Shown piece by piece: positions 18,258 to 26,560 of a stretch of 64,000 bases of DNA. Source of the DNA: Nostoc sp. LEGE 06077 (GTDB lineage: Bacteria > Cyanobacteriota > Cyanobacteriia > Cyanobacteriales > Nostocaceae). The notes under the pieces were generated by a model. The model was given only the letters and a program-made list of their open reading frames with translations. It did no database searches and was not told where the DNA came from. The stretch is from positions 62,001-126,000 of the forward strand of contig NZ_JADEWI010000009.1 in the NCBI RefSeq assembly GCF_015207705.1. The letters run 5' to 3'. The translations under genes were made by a program, and so were the position numbers. Numbering within the stretch: the stretch's first letter is position 1; each line of letters opens with the position of its first letter.

Positions 18258-19118
18258 ATGATGAATTACCAAATTGCCGAGTTAGCCATTGCTAGTAGTC
18301 AAGATTTGGTGAGTTTACTACAATTCCCCTTCATGCAACGGGCGCTGATTGGGGCTGTGTTAATGGGGATACTTGGGGGCTTACTTGGCTGCTTTGTGAC
18401 TTTACGTCAATTATCCTTTTTTAGCCATGCCGTCGGTCATGCAGCTTTGGTTGGTGTAGCCTTGGGTGTGCTGCTACAGTTAAATCCCACTTGGATGCTG
18501 TTACCCTTTACCTTAGTTTTTGGTGTTATCGTTCTTTATTTTGTAGACAAAACAGATTTAGGCAGCGATAGCGTACTCAGTATAGTCCTGTCTGGTGCAT
18601 TAGCGATCGGTGTAATTCTTTCTAGCTTGATTCAGGGATATCGCGGTAACTTAATGGCTGTGCTTTTTGGCGATATTCTCGCTATTGATACCACAGATTT
18701 AGCTTTAACACTACTGGTACTTGTCGGCAGCACTATATTTTTATTATCGACTCTGCGCCAGCAAATTCTACTCACCCTAAATCCTGATGTCGCCAAAGTC
18801 CAAGGCATTCCCGTGGAATTATATCGCTATGCCTTTGTCATACTTCTCTCTCTAGCCGTTGCTGTGGCAATTAAAGCCGTGGGAGTTTTACTAGTTAACG
18901 CCTTTTTGGTGATTCCCGCTGCTACAGCCAAGCTGATGAGTCAGCAGTTTAGCCGTTTTCTGTTGATGTCTGTAATAGTCGGCTCAACTAGCAGCATTGC
19001 TGGCATTCTGGTATCAGGTGTTTTCAACCTCGCTTCTGGCCCTAGTATTGTGCTTGTTCAGTTTTTGCTATTCGTAGCTGTGTTTATGGTGATCAAGTTG
19101 AGTTGGAAAACAGCCTAA
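18258..19118 (+). CDS. znuB: Zinc/manganese ABC transporter permease (ZnuB family)
   Basis: 286 residues with about eight membrane helices. The N-terminal region FMQRALIGAVLMGILGGLLG and FFSHAVGHAALVGVALG (with the conserved helix-2 His/Gly motif) and the late segment LLVNAFLVIPAATA are typical of ABC-3 permeases for Zn/Mn. ATG at 18258; an immediately following ATG gives MM. No ATPase or binding-protein gene is next to it: upstream is an opposing GTPase and downstream is tRNA-Phe. The gene is therefore an orphan permease here, and its partners must be encoded elsewhere. No Zur-type palindrome was recognised in the 260-base leader. Confidence 0.88.
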   Translation: MMNYQIAELAIASSQDLVSLLQFPFMQRALIGAVLMGILGGLLGCFVTLRQLSFFSHAVGHAALVGVALGVLLQLNPTWMLLPFTLVFGVIVLYFVDKTDLGSDSVLSIVLSGALAIGVILSSLIQGYRGNLMAVLFGDILAIDTTDLALTLLVLVGSTIFLLSTLRQQILLTLNPDVAKVQGIPVELYRYAFVILLSLAVAVAIKAVGVLLVNAFLVIPAATAKLMSQQFSRFLLMSVIVGSTSSIAGILVSGVFNLASGPSIVLVQFLLFVAVFMVIKLSWKTA

Positions 19119-19197
19119 TTTATTTTTTTGCTTACCCCTTGCAGAATCCTTTTTTGTTTGCTAAATTTATAAATCGTGGCGCAAAAATAAAGCCAGC

Positions 19198-19270
<73 letters not shown>

Positions 19271-19272
<2 letters not shown>

Positions 19273-20002
19273 CATTACAGCCTAATACAGTCTCTGGCAT
19301 AAGGCATAAACTGACATAAAACTGGCATAAACCGGGGGGCTAAAAGTAGACGCTTACTGCTCACTGGTTATTGCAAGTACGCAACACAAAGGCTTCTACT
19401 GTCTCTCACCCTGCTAAATTGGTGGCTGTGGTGGTTGAGAGTGACTTAGTGTTGTTCTGTTCCTATTGGTGTAATTGTCAGGGATTTTATGCCAGTTATG
19501 TCAGATTGACTCTTATAGCTATCTGATACTTGAGTCGATGGAAATGATTCAAGCGAGTGTTCCACTAATGAAGATATAGGTATATAGAAATAATGGAATA
19601 AAGTGATGCAATTATTTATGGCATAAATAATGCAATTGTTTTATTGCATAGATTCTGTAGGGGTATATCTCACCCTAATATCCCTATCTAGCCTGTAGTT
19701 CAAAGCACTATTAGAACATATACTGAGAGTACAAATACTTACTTGTTTTCACTACAGGCAGTATACGGTCGTACGGTAAAAGCATTAAGAGCCACCACAT
19801 CTTATTCACTGAGTTAGTCAGTATTAAATATAAGCAACCATTACACACAGTCTTTTTAATTCTGTGATAGAAATAATTGACGTTCTCTTATTCATGTTAT
19901 ATGAATGATATAGAGCAAGTACAGCAAGGGATTGAAGACACTAATACGTCCATAGGGTTGTATAAGGCTTGTGGAAACTGCGAGTAAGGAGAATAACGTT
20001 TT
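19271..20002. promoter_or_regulatory. Left-end non-coding region of the element: arm-type repeats and conserved motif
   Basis: About 630 bases before the first small ORF. At 19296-19336 TGGCATAA, GGCATAAA, TGACATAAA and TGGCATAAA recur at about 10-base steps, a pattern like integrase arm sites. At 19600-19675 further ATGGCATAA/ATGCAATT copies lead into a motif TTTATTGCATAG...GGGTATAT that recurs at 21551-21586. No terminator was recognised. Confidence 0.5.
19901..19987 (+). CDS. Tiny 28-residue ORF upstream of the element's first gene
   Basis: ATG at 19901 encodes MNDIEQVQQGIEDTNTSIGL and eight more residues ending CGNCE. Its TAA (19985-19987) touches the AAGGAG ribosome-binding site of the next gene, so translation of the two could be coupled. 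No Shine-Dalgarno is visible for its own start. It may be a leader peptide or chance; confidence is low. Confidence 0.25.
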   Translation: MNDIEQVQQGIEDTNTSIGLYKACGNCE

Positions 20003-20314
20003 ATGCCAAAAGGTGTACCCAAAAGCGGTATACGCTCCCCTGGAGCTGGTAGTAAGAAGAGGTTTGCAGGTGAATTAAAACAGAAGTGGATACCACCTGT
20101 TGTAGCTAACAACCTAGATAACACCTACCGACTACTCAACGAACTAGTGGATGAGGTGAATAAGTGGGAAAAGATATGCAATGAAAAAAGTACTTCACCA
20201 CGTTATGAACAAGCACGGAAGCTTACCAATACTCTAAGAACGATGTTAGATAACTTGGGCTTCAATCCCAAGGATATCTATGTAGACAGTAAACAAGACA
20301 ACAACAAAGGATAA
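20003..20314 (+). CDS. Element protein of unknown function, basic N-terminus (103 aa)
   Basis: Begins MPKGVPKSGIRSPGAGSKKR, a Lys/Arg/Gly/Pro-rich tail resembling AT-hook-like DNA-binding extensions of phage proteins. It is followed by a helical domain (NLDNTYRLLNELVDEVNKW; ARKLTNTLRTMLDNLG). AAGGAG lies 11 bases before the ATG. The gene is followed after 5 bases by the 242-residue gene, so they form an operon. A nucleic-acid-binding role fits the sequence, but no family was recognised with certainty. Confidence 0.7.
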   Translation: MPKGVPKSGIRSPGAGSKKRFAGELKQKWIPPVVANNLDNTYRLLNELVDEVNKWEKICNEKSTSPRYEQARKLTNTLRTMLDNLGFNPKDIYVDSKQDNNKG

Positions 20315-20319
20315 CAACA

Positions 20320-21048
20320 ATGACTACTAAAGCAGTGAGAGCAACAATCGAAATTGCAGGGATTGAAGTAGAAGTGTTTCAGTTGCCATCCGGTGAGTAC
20401 GTTATGAGCCAAACGCAAGTAACCGAAGCTATTGACTTGCAAAGCGTTTATATTTTACGTTTTTTGGAGTCAAAGCAATCAAAAGCCTTACCAGGGAATG
20501 ACTCTGAATTTTACACTTTATCCGTGGAAGGCTCCAATAAACCTATTAACGTAGTCCCGACTAAAGTTGTCTCAGACTTCTGGTTAGAGCAAGTTGCGAA
20601 GGGAAATACTAAAGCATTCGCATTAGTAAACGCGTGTATGCAAGAAGCTTTAGAACGTCGTTGTGATAACGCTTTCGGTGTTAATAAGACAGAACAGCAG
20701 TATGAGCAACAAACATCTGACCGACTTACTCAATGGCAACAGACTAGACAATATCTCTTAGAACAGCACAATGCTTTTACTTATACCTGTCGTGCTTATG
20801 GATTCCCGCCAGCTAGAACACACAACAAACTGTCAATGGAGACTTGTGGAATGACTGCTAGTCAATTAAGGCAGATAGAGGAAGTGTGCGGTGATAAAAA
20901 TGTTGGACTAAATCATATACAGAATGTCAACACACTTAAGAAAGTAGCAAGGGTAAAATATCACTTCTCACGTTATCGTAAGGGGAGTGTTGAAGAGCGC
21001 ATTAGTAGAGCATTGAAGGATTTTAACAAAGAAGAGAAAACCTCGTAA
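20320..21048 (+). CDS. Element protein of a cyanobacterial orphan family (242 aa), possibly phage-regulator-like
   Basis: The N-terminal region (VRATIEIAGIEVEVFQLPSG, then MSQTQVTEAI, FLRFLESK-like RFLESKQSKALPG) looks like a small DNA-binding or antirepressor-type module. It is followed by the block ERRCDNAFGVNKTEQQYEQQ, which I recall as a recurrent signature of uncharacterised cyanobacterial proteins. The C-terminal third (residues about 150-240) is basic and helical (NTLKKVARVKYHFSRYRKG). Start at 20320 is 5 bases after the previous gene's stop. The role in the element (regulation, replication or excision) is unknown. Confidence 0.7.
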   Translation: MTTKAVRATIEIAGIEVEVFQLPSGEYVMSQTQVTEAIDLQSVYILRFLESKQSKALPGNDSEFYTLSVEGSNKPINVVPTKVVSDFWLEQVAKGNTKAFALVNACMQEALERRCDNAFGVNKTEQQYEQQTSDRLTQWQQTRQYLLEQHNAFTYTCRAYGFPPARTHNKLSMETCGMTASQLRQIEEVCGDKNVGLNHIQNVNTLKKVARVKYHFSRYRKGSVEERISRALKDFNKEEKTS

Positions 21049-21166
21049 GTAAATCAATGAAAAGACATCACCAATAATGTTAATCCCCTCGGTAGTTTGC
21101 GGCTACTAAGGGGAGAACAAAGATAAGACGTTCAAGTATATTCACTTCAACAACACAAGTCTAACA

Positions 21167-21427
21167 ATGAAACATAACATCGTACCGCTCTCCAGACCTA
21201 TTACATTCATATTTTGCCTTGGAGATGTGAAGTGTTGGATTAGGTCGTTAGGTTACGACCGTGACTTAATCTCAATTAAAGTAGGTAACAGAAAAGTTAT
21301 AAGTGCTATAGAAGAGAAGAAGTGGTCGCGTGTCGTTGCAGAAACACTAGCAAAAGACGCAATTCGAGGGATATCAATGGAACAGGTAAACGGATTCATA
21401 AATCTGAGTTACCCAGATGACCTTTAA
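21167..21427 (+). CDS. Small element protein of unknown function (86 aa)
   Basis: 86 residues: MKHNIVPLSRPITFIFCLGD..., mixed alpha/beta, ending FINLSYPDDL. It lies 118 bases after the 242-residue gene in the same direction. There is no convincing ribosome-binding site. The composition is protein-like and it does not overlap any other gene, so it is probably real, but no family was recognised. Confidence 0.45.
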   Translation: MKHNIVPLSRPITFIFCLGDVKCWIRSLGYDRDLISIKVGNRKVISAIEEKKWSRVVAETLAKDAIRGISMEQVNGFINLSYPDDL

Positions 21428-22076
21428 TGTAATTACAACAACGAAGTAGCTGAAACCCTTATCCTATCGTTGGCATCAATAGCGTAGGATACCTATAAAA
21501 AAGTTATGGCATAATCTATGGCATTATTTGTACCATAGAAAATGCCATATTTTATTGCATAGGTTTTACAAGGGTATATATCCCCCTTCTTTAGTATCAT
21601 TTCATATCCTTGTAAGCCGTAAACAACAACGTAAATAGGTATTGAGTTACTTGTATCTTACAGATGTTATTTCCGCGTGTTGCTTATGCACAGGATACAA
21701 AGCTTTTTATAGGTGTTCTAGGTGGTTCCTGAAACCCTGATAGGATAGTCAAAAGACCCTTACATCACTAAAGCCGGAATCTATAGATTCTATTGAGTGA
21801 GAGAAGCGTGAGTTATTTGATGCAACTAGGTAACTAAACTCATTTACGCTCAACACTATAACCTGTGAGGGTTCAAGCTAGTCGCGTACACTTGGAAGTG
21901 TTAAGGGTTCCGTGTCTGTGTACTGTTATCGAGCAATGAGAGAAGTGTTCTTGCCCAGGAAGCAAGAGATTTATAATCTACATTGAATAAACGATTACTA
22001 AATGGGTTCGTTGTCATGGTGAGAGAGTTCGTTTTTTTCATTGTGCAGTGAGTAGCAATGAAATCATCTACTCCTT
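21428..22076. other. Non-coding part of the element between cargo and integrase
   Basis: About 650 bases. At 21505-21548 it holds ATGGCATAA / ATGGCATTA / AAATGCCAT copies in both orientations, then the motif TTTATTGCATAG...GGGTATAT (21551-21586), matching 19640-19675. The rest is free of genes. It could carry an origin, regulator sites or a non-coding RNA; nothing decisive is visible. Confidence 0.45.
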
Positions 22077-23246
22077 TTAGATGCCAGGCATTTTGATATC
22101 ATCTACATTGCCTAGATATTTCTTGGCAATCATGTTGGGTGAATTTCCTACCCACTTAGCCACTAGAACAGCGTCGTGTCCACTCCTTATCATCATAGTG
22201 ATGGCAGTATGTCTCATCTGGTAAGGATTCCTATACTCGATATCTGGCAAACTCTCTAGCACCTTTTTCCATGCTCTATTGGCAAAGTTATGCCAGTCAA
22301 TAAAGCCACCTTTTTTAGCAGGAAATACAAAGTTATCAATAGGACAATTCTCAGGTTTAATCGCATCTATAACAGTCTTTAAATGGTCATCTATGGTAAT
22401 AGAACGTTTATCTTGTGTTTTAGTACCACGTTCTATCTCACCACTTGCTGTTAACTTCTGGCAGAATGTAATCTTGCTCCCCTTAATGTGTTTCCATTGC
22501 AGTGCTAACGCTTCCTCTGGTCGGCAACCAGTGGTAAATAAAAACTCCACTAAATGTGCATAGTAACAATAATCTTTACTATTTTTGAAAGCTTCAATAA
22601 TACACTTTCTCTCTTCATCACTAAACGGGTTGACATCTTCTTTAGTACCTGAGTTTTTAGTAGTAGGTATTAAAGTCTTTAATTTCTCAAAAGGATTTGA
22701 TTGTAATTTACTAGATGCTACTCCCCATTTACAGCAAGCATTAATTAGTTTAAATTGCTTCTCAATACTGCTGGTAGAGGTTCCTTTATGGTCATCTACC
22801 AACCATTTCATAATCAGCCCAGCGTCTCTTACTAATTTGTGAGGGCATTTTATAAGCTTGTTTCTGATACGGTCATAGTCAATCATGCTGTTAGATTTCA
22901 GCGTCTTAGATTTGAACTGCGTGTAATCCTCGAACAGTTTCAATAAGTTCACTGCATTAACTGACTCTCTTGCTGCAATTATCTCCTTTGCTTCTTCGTA
23001 GTCTTGCAACGCACTCTCTTTACTCCTACTCTTCATAGCACTAGGCTTATACTTCGTGAGTGTTGGGTCAAAGTAGCCAGTAATGCAGTCTTGGTAGACT
23101 TTATTAGCTATCTCCTCAGCTTTAGCTAGAGCTAACTTGTCACTGTAACTACCACCGGGAACAGGGTTAAAACTATATCTCTCTCCAGCGTACGTAAATC
23201 TGAGGAGTATAGAACCATTATTATTTCTGAGACTAATTTCTCTCAT
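22077..23246 (-). CDS. Tyrosine recombinase / integrase of the tRNA-Phe element
   Basis: 389 residues. The N-terminal part (about 1-60) looks like an arm-binding beta-sheet domain (GSILLRFTYAGERYSFNP). A core-binding helical domain (about 95-200) is followed by the catalytic domain (about 205-385): box I Arg in TTGCRPEEALAL, box II MRHTAITMMIRSG, the KWVGNS segment, and the nucleophile Tyr in AKKYLG. The usual His of HxxR is a Tyr (YQMR) and the third His/Trp position reads VGNS, variations also seen in other cyanobacterial integrases. It catalyses site-specific recombination between element and tRNA-Phe. Transcribed inward from near attR. Confidence 0.93.
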   Translation of the reverse strand: MREISLRNNNGSILLRFTYAGERYSFNPVPGGSYSDKLALAKAEEIANKVYQDCITGYFDPTLTKYKPSAMKSRSKESALQDYEEAKEIIAARESVNAVNLLKLFEDYTQFKSKTLKSNSMIDYDRIRNKLIKCPHKLVRDAGLIMKWLVDDHKGTSTSSIEKQFKLINACCKWGVASSKLQSNPFEKLKTLIPTTKNSGTKEDVNPFSDEERKCIIEAFKNSKDYCYYAHLVEFLFTTGCRPEEALALQWKHIKGSKITFCQKLTASGEIERGTKTQDKRSITIDDHLKTVIDAIKPENCPIDNFVFPAKKGGFIDWHNFANRAWKKVLESLPDIEYRNPYQMRHTAITMMIRSGHDAVLVAKWVGNSPNMIAKKYLGNVDDIKMPGI

Positions 23247-23278
23247 GTCAGTTACCTTTACTTACTTACCTAAGTAAT

Positions 23279-23303
23279 TCTGGCATAAATCTGGCATAAA
23301 AGG
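23279..23303. promoter_or_regulatory. Probable integrase arm-type sites, right end
   Basis: CTGGCATAAA and TCTGGCATAAAAGG lie in tandem 11 bases apart between the integrase start and attR, matching the repeats at 19296-19336 near attL. They also overlap the integrase promoter region, so the integrase may regulate itself. Confidence 0.5.
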
Positions 23304-23368
23304 TTAACAGCTTTTACCTTTTTCATGAAGAATCCTTGCAATATAAGTGTTTTAAGCATTATTGAGAT

Positions 23369-23416
23369 AGGACTGAAAATCCTCGTGTCACGAGTTCAAG
23401 TCTCGTTCCTGGCATA
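23369..23416 (+). repeat. attR: right 48-bp direct repeat (tRNA-Phe 3' fragment)
   Basis: Perfect copy of 19225-19272. The bases before it (TTGAGAT) do not continue the tRNA, so this is not a functional tRNA gene. Confidence 0.95.
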
Positions 23417-23424
23417 AACTCAAA

Positions 23425-23457
23425 CCCCGTGAGATTCTAGAGTCTCACGGGGTTTTT
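23425..23457 (+). terminator. Strong intrinsic terminator, probably of tRNA-Phe before insertion
   Basis: CCCCGTGAGATTCT / AGAGTCTCACGGGG (23425-23452) is a near-perfect palindrome followed by TTTTT. It starts 9 bases after attR, where the end of the uninterrupted tRNA gene would be; the element has moved it about 4.1 kb away from the promoter. Confidence 0.85.
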
Positions 23458-24111
23458 GCTTAATAAGTTCTGATTAATCAAGAACAAATGTTCTAAATTT
23501 CAAAGAAATTTTGGGCATTTTTGGATATCTTTAGACAACAACCGGGTGTAAATCAGGTGTAAAAGCGATAGAGCAGAGGATTACACCTTTATAAATTTAC
23601 GATTTTATCTGAGGCTCAGGTTGGGAATTAGTATTTTTATTTCTTCGTAGTAATTAAATAGTCTGAAATCACTCCATTTGTGAGGATAGTCGTAACGGTT
23701 TTAACCTTTCCTACTATTCGTTAATTCATACAATTTCCGTCTTTCTAGCACAGAGAGTGTGTCAAATTAGTACTTTTTTCTCCCTGCTGCTATCAATTTG
23801 GATTTCTCTCCATTTCACCCAACTGATGAACTACAAGCTCTAGTATTTTTCTACGTATAAAGTATATTTTCATCAGCTTCTAGCTGCGTTTATTTACAGT
23901 TAATTATTGTTGTTTAACTTACTTATGCGGAAATCACTATTCAGAGATTGTACTAATATTTAGCACTAATCATTACTAAAGATTAATGTCCGGTTTACAT
24001 TTTTTTTACCTCCTCTTATTAAACCGGATTTATATTTCAATCGCTAAGTTTTACTTATTTTCTGTAATCAATACAGAGAAAACTTTAGCCTGTTTAAACA
24101 AATAACGACAA
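23458..24111. other. Intergenic region with a possible relic attachment site
   Basis: About 650 AT-rich bases. At 23544-23565 GGTGTAAATCAGGTGTAAAAG forms a two-copy repeat, followed at 23569-23580 by TAGAGCAGAGGA, identical to 12 bases of tRNA-Phe (19217-19228). The remainder leads to the nuclease gene and shows no other feature. Confidence 0.5.
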
Positions 24112-24972
24112 ATGCAAAAGTCTAAATTTTTCAAAGTTATTCTACCTATTGCTTTACCAGCAGCAATTTTCACCTTGTTTAATGCTGTGCAAAAGCCAAT
24201 TACTGCACAAAGCAATGTAAATCATTTAGCATTGGGAAATCCCACTAACGCTGGTAGTAGTTTCAGTAATTTATTATTGAGCAAATTTCAGTACGCCACC
24301 TCACATAACTGTTTCCGCGGAACACCAAATTGGGTAAGTTGGCAGTTAAACTCATCATGGTTAGGAAGTGCGCCTCGCCAAGATGATTTTCGTGCAGACA
24401 CTACATTACCTTCTGGCTGCTATCGAGTTACTACTAATAGTTACACAGGTAGTGGCTTTGACAGGGGACACATGGCTCCTTCCGCCGATAGAACTAACAC
24501 AATTGCCAATAATTCTGCTACCTTCTTAATGACAAATATCATTCCTCAATCCCCTGATAATAATCAGGGTGTATGGGCGAGTTTGGAAAACTATACTAGA
24601 AGTTTAGTAACTCCGACTACAGAACTCTATATTATTGCGGGTTCTTATGGCACTGGTGGTACAGGATCTAATGGGTTAACAAACACAATTGATAGTGGTA
24701 GAATTACTGTCCCAGCCAGAACTTACAAGGTAATTGTGATTTTAAATAAACCAAATTCTGGAGCTAGTAGTGTAACTAATAGTACAAGAGTGATTGCGGT
24801 AGACATACCCAATACACAAGGTGTGAGAAACGCAGATTGGAGAAGTTATAGAATTAGTGTTGATACTCTAGAATCCAGACTTACCAGTGCAACAGGAACT
24901 ACCTACAACTTTCTTTCTAACGTTCCTACCTCTGTTCAAAATGTAATTGAGGCTAGAGTTGACAATTTATAA
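24112..24972 (+). CDS. nucA: Secreted DNA/RNA non-specific endonuclease (NucA-like)
   Basis: 286 residues. The N-terminus is a signal peptide (ILPIALPAAIFTLFNAVQKP, ending near TAQS). The nuclease domain has the DRGHMAPSADRT motif with the general-base His, and the metal-binding Asn and downstream Glu in MTNIIPQSPDNN...WASLENY. The segments WVSWQLNSSWLG, ATFLMTN and DWRSYRISVDTLE resemble the Anabaena sugar-nonspecific nuclease NucA. It degrades DNA and RNA, probably outside the cytoplasm. The gene for a NuiA-like inhibitor converges on it 134 bases downstream. Confidence 0.93.
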   Translation: MQKSKFFKVILPIALPAAIFTLFNAVQKPITAQSNVNHLALGNPTNAGSSFSNLLLSKFQYATSHNCFRGTPNWVSWQLNSSWLGSAPRQDDFRADTTLPSGCYRVTTNSYTGSGFDRGHMAPSADRTNTIANNSATFLMTNIIPQSPDNNQGVWASLENYTRSLVTPTTELYIIAGSYGTGGTGSNGLTNTIDSGRITVPARTYKVIVILNKPNSGASSVTNSTRVIAVDIPNTQGVRNADWRSYRISVDTLESRLTSATGTTYNFLSNVPTSVQNVIEARVDNL

Positions 24973-24990
24973 AGAAAGTTAACTCAATCA

Positions 24991-25060
24991 ATACCAAGTT
25001 GTCTTAGTTTGCATTATTGACGTTTAATTATCAACAAAACTAACTTTGGCAACTTGGTAT
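24991..25060. terminator. Stem-loop between convergent nucA and nuiA
   Basis: ATACCAAGTTG (24991-25001) and its exact complement CAACTTGGTAT (25050-25060) enclose a 48-base loop with inner CTTAGTT/AACTAA pairing. Placed between two gene ends, it could stop both transcripts, but it lacks a clear T-run; this palindrome may also be a dispersed repeat. Confidence 0.45.
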
Positions 25061-25106
25061 CAATTAAATCTACAAATACAGACAGACTAATGATTTATAG
25101 ATAGCC

Positions 25107-25508
25107 TTAGGTTTCGATAACTTTTGTAGAAATTCCTGCTAAATCACCAGAAGTTGTTTGACCAATAATATAGACATCAATATCTATCCTTCCTAAACGA
25201 TAAACTTTGATATTTGTCAGATTATCCTTGAGTGTTTGGACTAGAGATTGAAATTTTTGCACATCTTGCTTTTGAATTTCATCATGCCATTCTTTTTCTT
25301 CAGCAGAGTTACGAAAAAAATCATCTAAGTCCACTATTTCAATGGGGGTTTCTAAAGGATGACCTGTTAATTGGAGAAGTTTCTGGTTTGTTAAAGTATC
25401 TTGAGTTTCTCCAATCCAAGAAACAACTTCAAAAGGATATTCTGACTCACTCATCATGAGCAAACTATGAGAAGTTTGCTTGAGCTTTTGCGTAACGTTA
25501 TTAGTCAT
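25107..25508 (-). CDS. nuiA: Nuclease A inhibitor-like protein (NuiA family)
   Basis: 134 residues from the ATG at 25508, matching the roughly 135-residue length of NuiA; the frame is open upstream to 25613 but that part does not match. From memory of NuiA, SESEYPFEV, the TGH followed by a VDLDDFF-like segment, KVYRLG, DVYIIG and LAGISTKVIET are all family landmarks. The C-terminal residues of NuiA contact the metal of the nuclease. It presumably protects the cell from a NucA-like enzyme before export. It faces the nuclease gene tail to tail. Confidence 0.93.
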   Translation of the reverse strand: MTNNVTQKLKQTSHSLLMMSESEYPFEVVSWIGETQDTLTNQKLLQLTGHPLETPIEIVDLDDFFRNSAEEKEWHDEIQKQDVQKFQSLVQTLKDNLTNIKVYRLGRIDIDVYIIGQTTSGDLAGISTKVIET

Positions 25509-25700
25509 AGAATTGAGGTTGTTACAATAAATGTAAGCCTTAAAATCTACAACATATTTCGGAAATTTTTCTAAAATTCTAACAATATTCTCAGAACTGG
25601 AGCGATCGCTCAATTTTTATGTAAATATACTGTTGTTGACAGTAATCATTCTTAAATGACAATAAAGAATTATACTCTGTTGATAAACGAGGATTTGGAT

Positions 25701-26093
25701 ATGTCACCCTGGACTAGTCTTATTACTGCTTTAACACTACTACTTTACTCGGTGATCACAATTAATGTTGGTCGAGCTAGAGCAAAATATAAAGTCATAC
25801 CTCCCCAAATGACAGGAGATCCCAACTTTGAACGGGTATTGCGTGTTCAGCAGAATACCTTAGAACAAACTATTGTATTCTTACCAGGTTTATGGCTATT
25901 CTCCTTATATGTAAACCCATTGTGGGGAGCGATTATCGGTGCTATTTGGCTGGTAGGTCGAATTGTCTACGCTTGGGGGTACTATCAGGCCGCAGAAAAG
26001 CGCATGATTGGCTTTGGTATCACTACTATTAGTGGGACGGTACTACTTTTAGGTTCACTGATTGGCATCATTCTCACTTTGGTGAAATCATAA
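25701..26093 (+). CDS. MAPEG family membrane protein
   Basis: 130 residues from the ATG at 25701, preceded by GAGGA about 8 bases upstream; an upstream in-frame ATG at 25656 lacks such a site. Four membrane helices; the ERVLRVQQNTLEQT segment is the signature loop of MAPEG proteins (membrane-associated proteins in eicosanoid and glutathione metabolism). Members can be glutathione S-transferases or peroxidases. The substrate here is unknown. The nuiA start is 190 bases away on the other strand. Confidence 0.88.
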   Translation: MSPWTSLITALTLLLYSVITINVGRARAKYKVIPPQMTGDPNFERVLRVQQNTLEQTIVFLPGLWLFSLYVNPLWGAIIGAIWLVGRIVYAWGYYQAAEKRMIGFGITTISGTVLLLGSLIGIILTLVKS

Positions 26094-26560
26094 CCCACTG
26101 TAAAACGTCAAATTAACGCTCTATGTACTGATATTCAGCATTCTAAATAACAACTGTAGAGTGGGCAATATCCACAAGGTACAAATCAGGTTTTAACCGA
26201 CTTTTCCGCATTACCCAACTGACTTTAATTGCTATAATCTAGCTGATGCAAGATGACACGCCCACAATAAATAGAAGAAACACTTTTTCTTTCCTTAAAC
26301 CCCTACACTATTCTAGCCTTACAGCCCTGGATTTTTTAAGGTCAATAGATTAATCACAGTCCCTCTGAGCCAGAGTGATTCAGGGAGAGCTTAATACAAC
26401 TTAGTACTTTACAAACATCCTCTTACTATAGTTATATAAAACCTGAGAATTGTTTAAATCTGAGAACATCAGTAGATTTGTGAAAAACATATTTGGATGT
26501 TCAATGAGGTAAATTAAAGGGAATACTAAGCGCAGTTAAATTATTGCGAATATTACTGTA
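26094..26560. other. Intergenic leader of the giant kinase gene
   Basis: 467 AT-rich bases with no gene or recognised motif; a long untranslated leader for the 1892-residue kinase would fit. Confidence 0.4.

Noticed and set aside
20003-21048. Element cargo as a toxin-antitoxin pair
   Set aside because: Sizes and sequences (basic tail protein and a 242-residue protein) do not match known toxin or antitoxin families; no support beyond adjacency.
23369-23416. Second tRNA-Phe gene at the right end of the island
   Set aside because: Only the 3' part from the anticodon stem on is present; the acceptor 5' strand and D-arm are missing.
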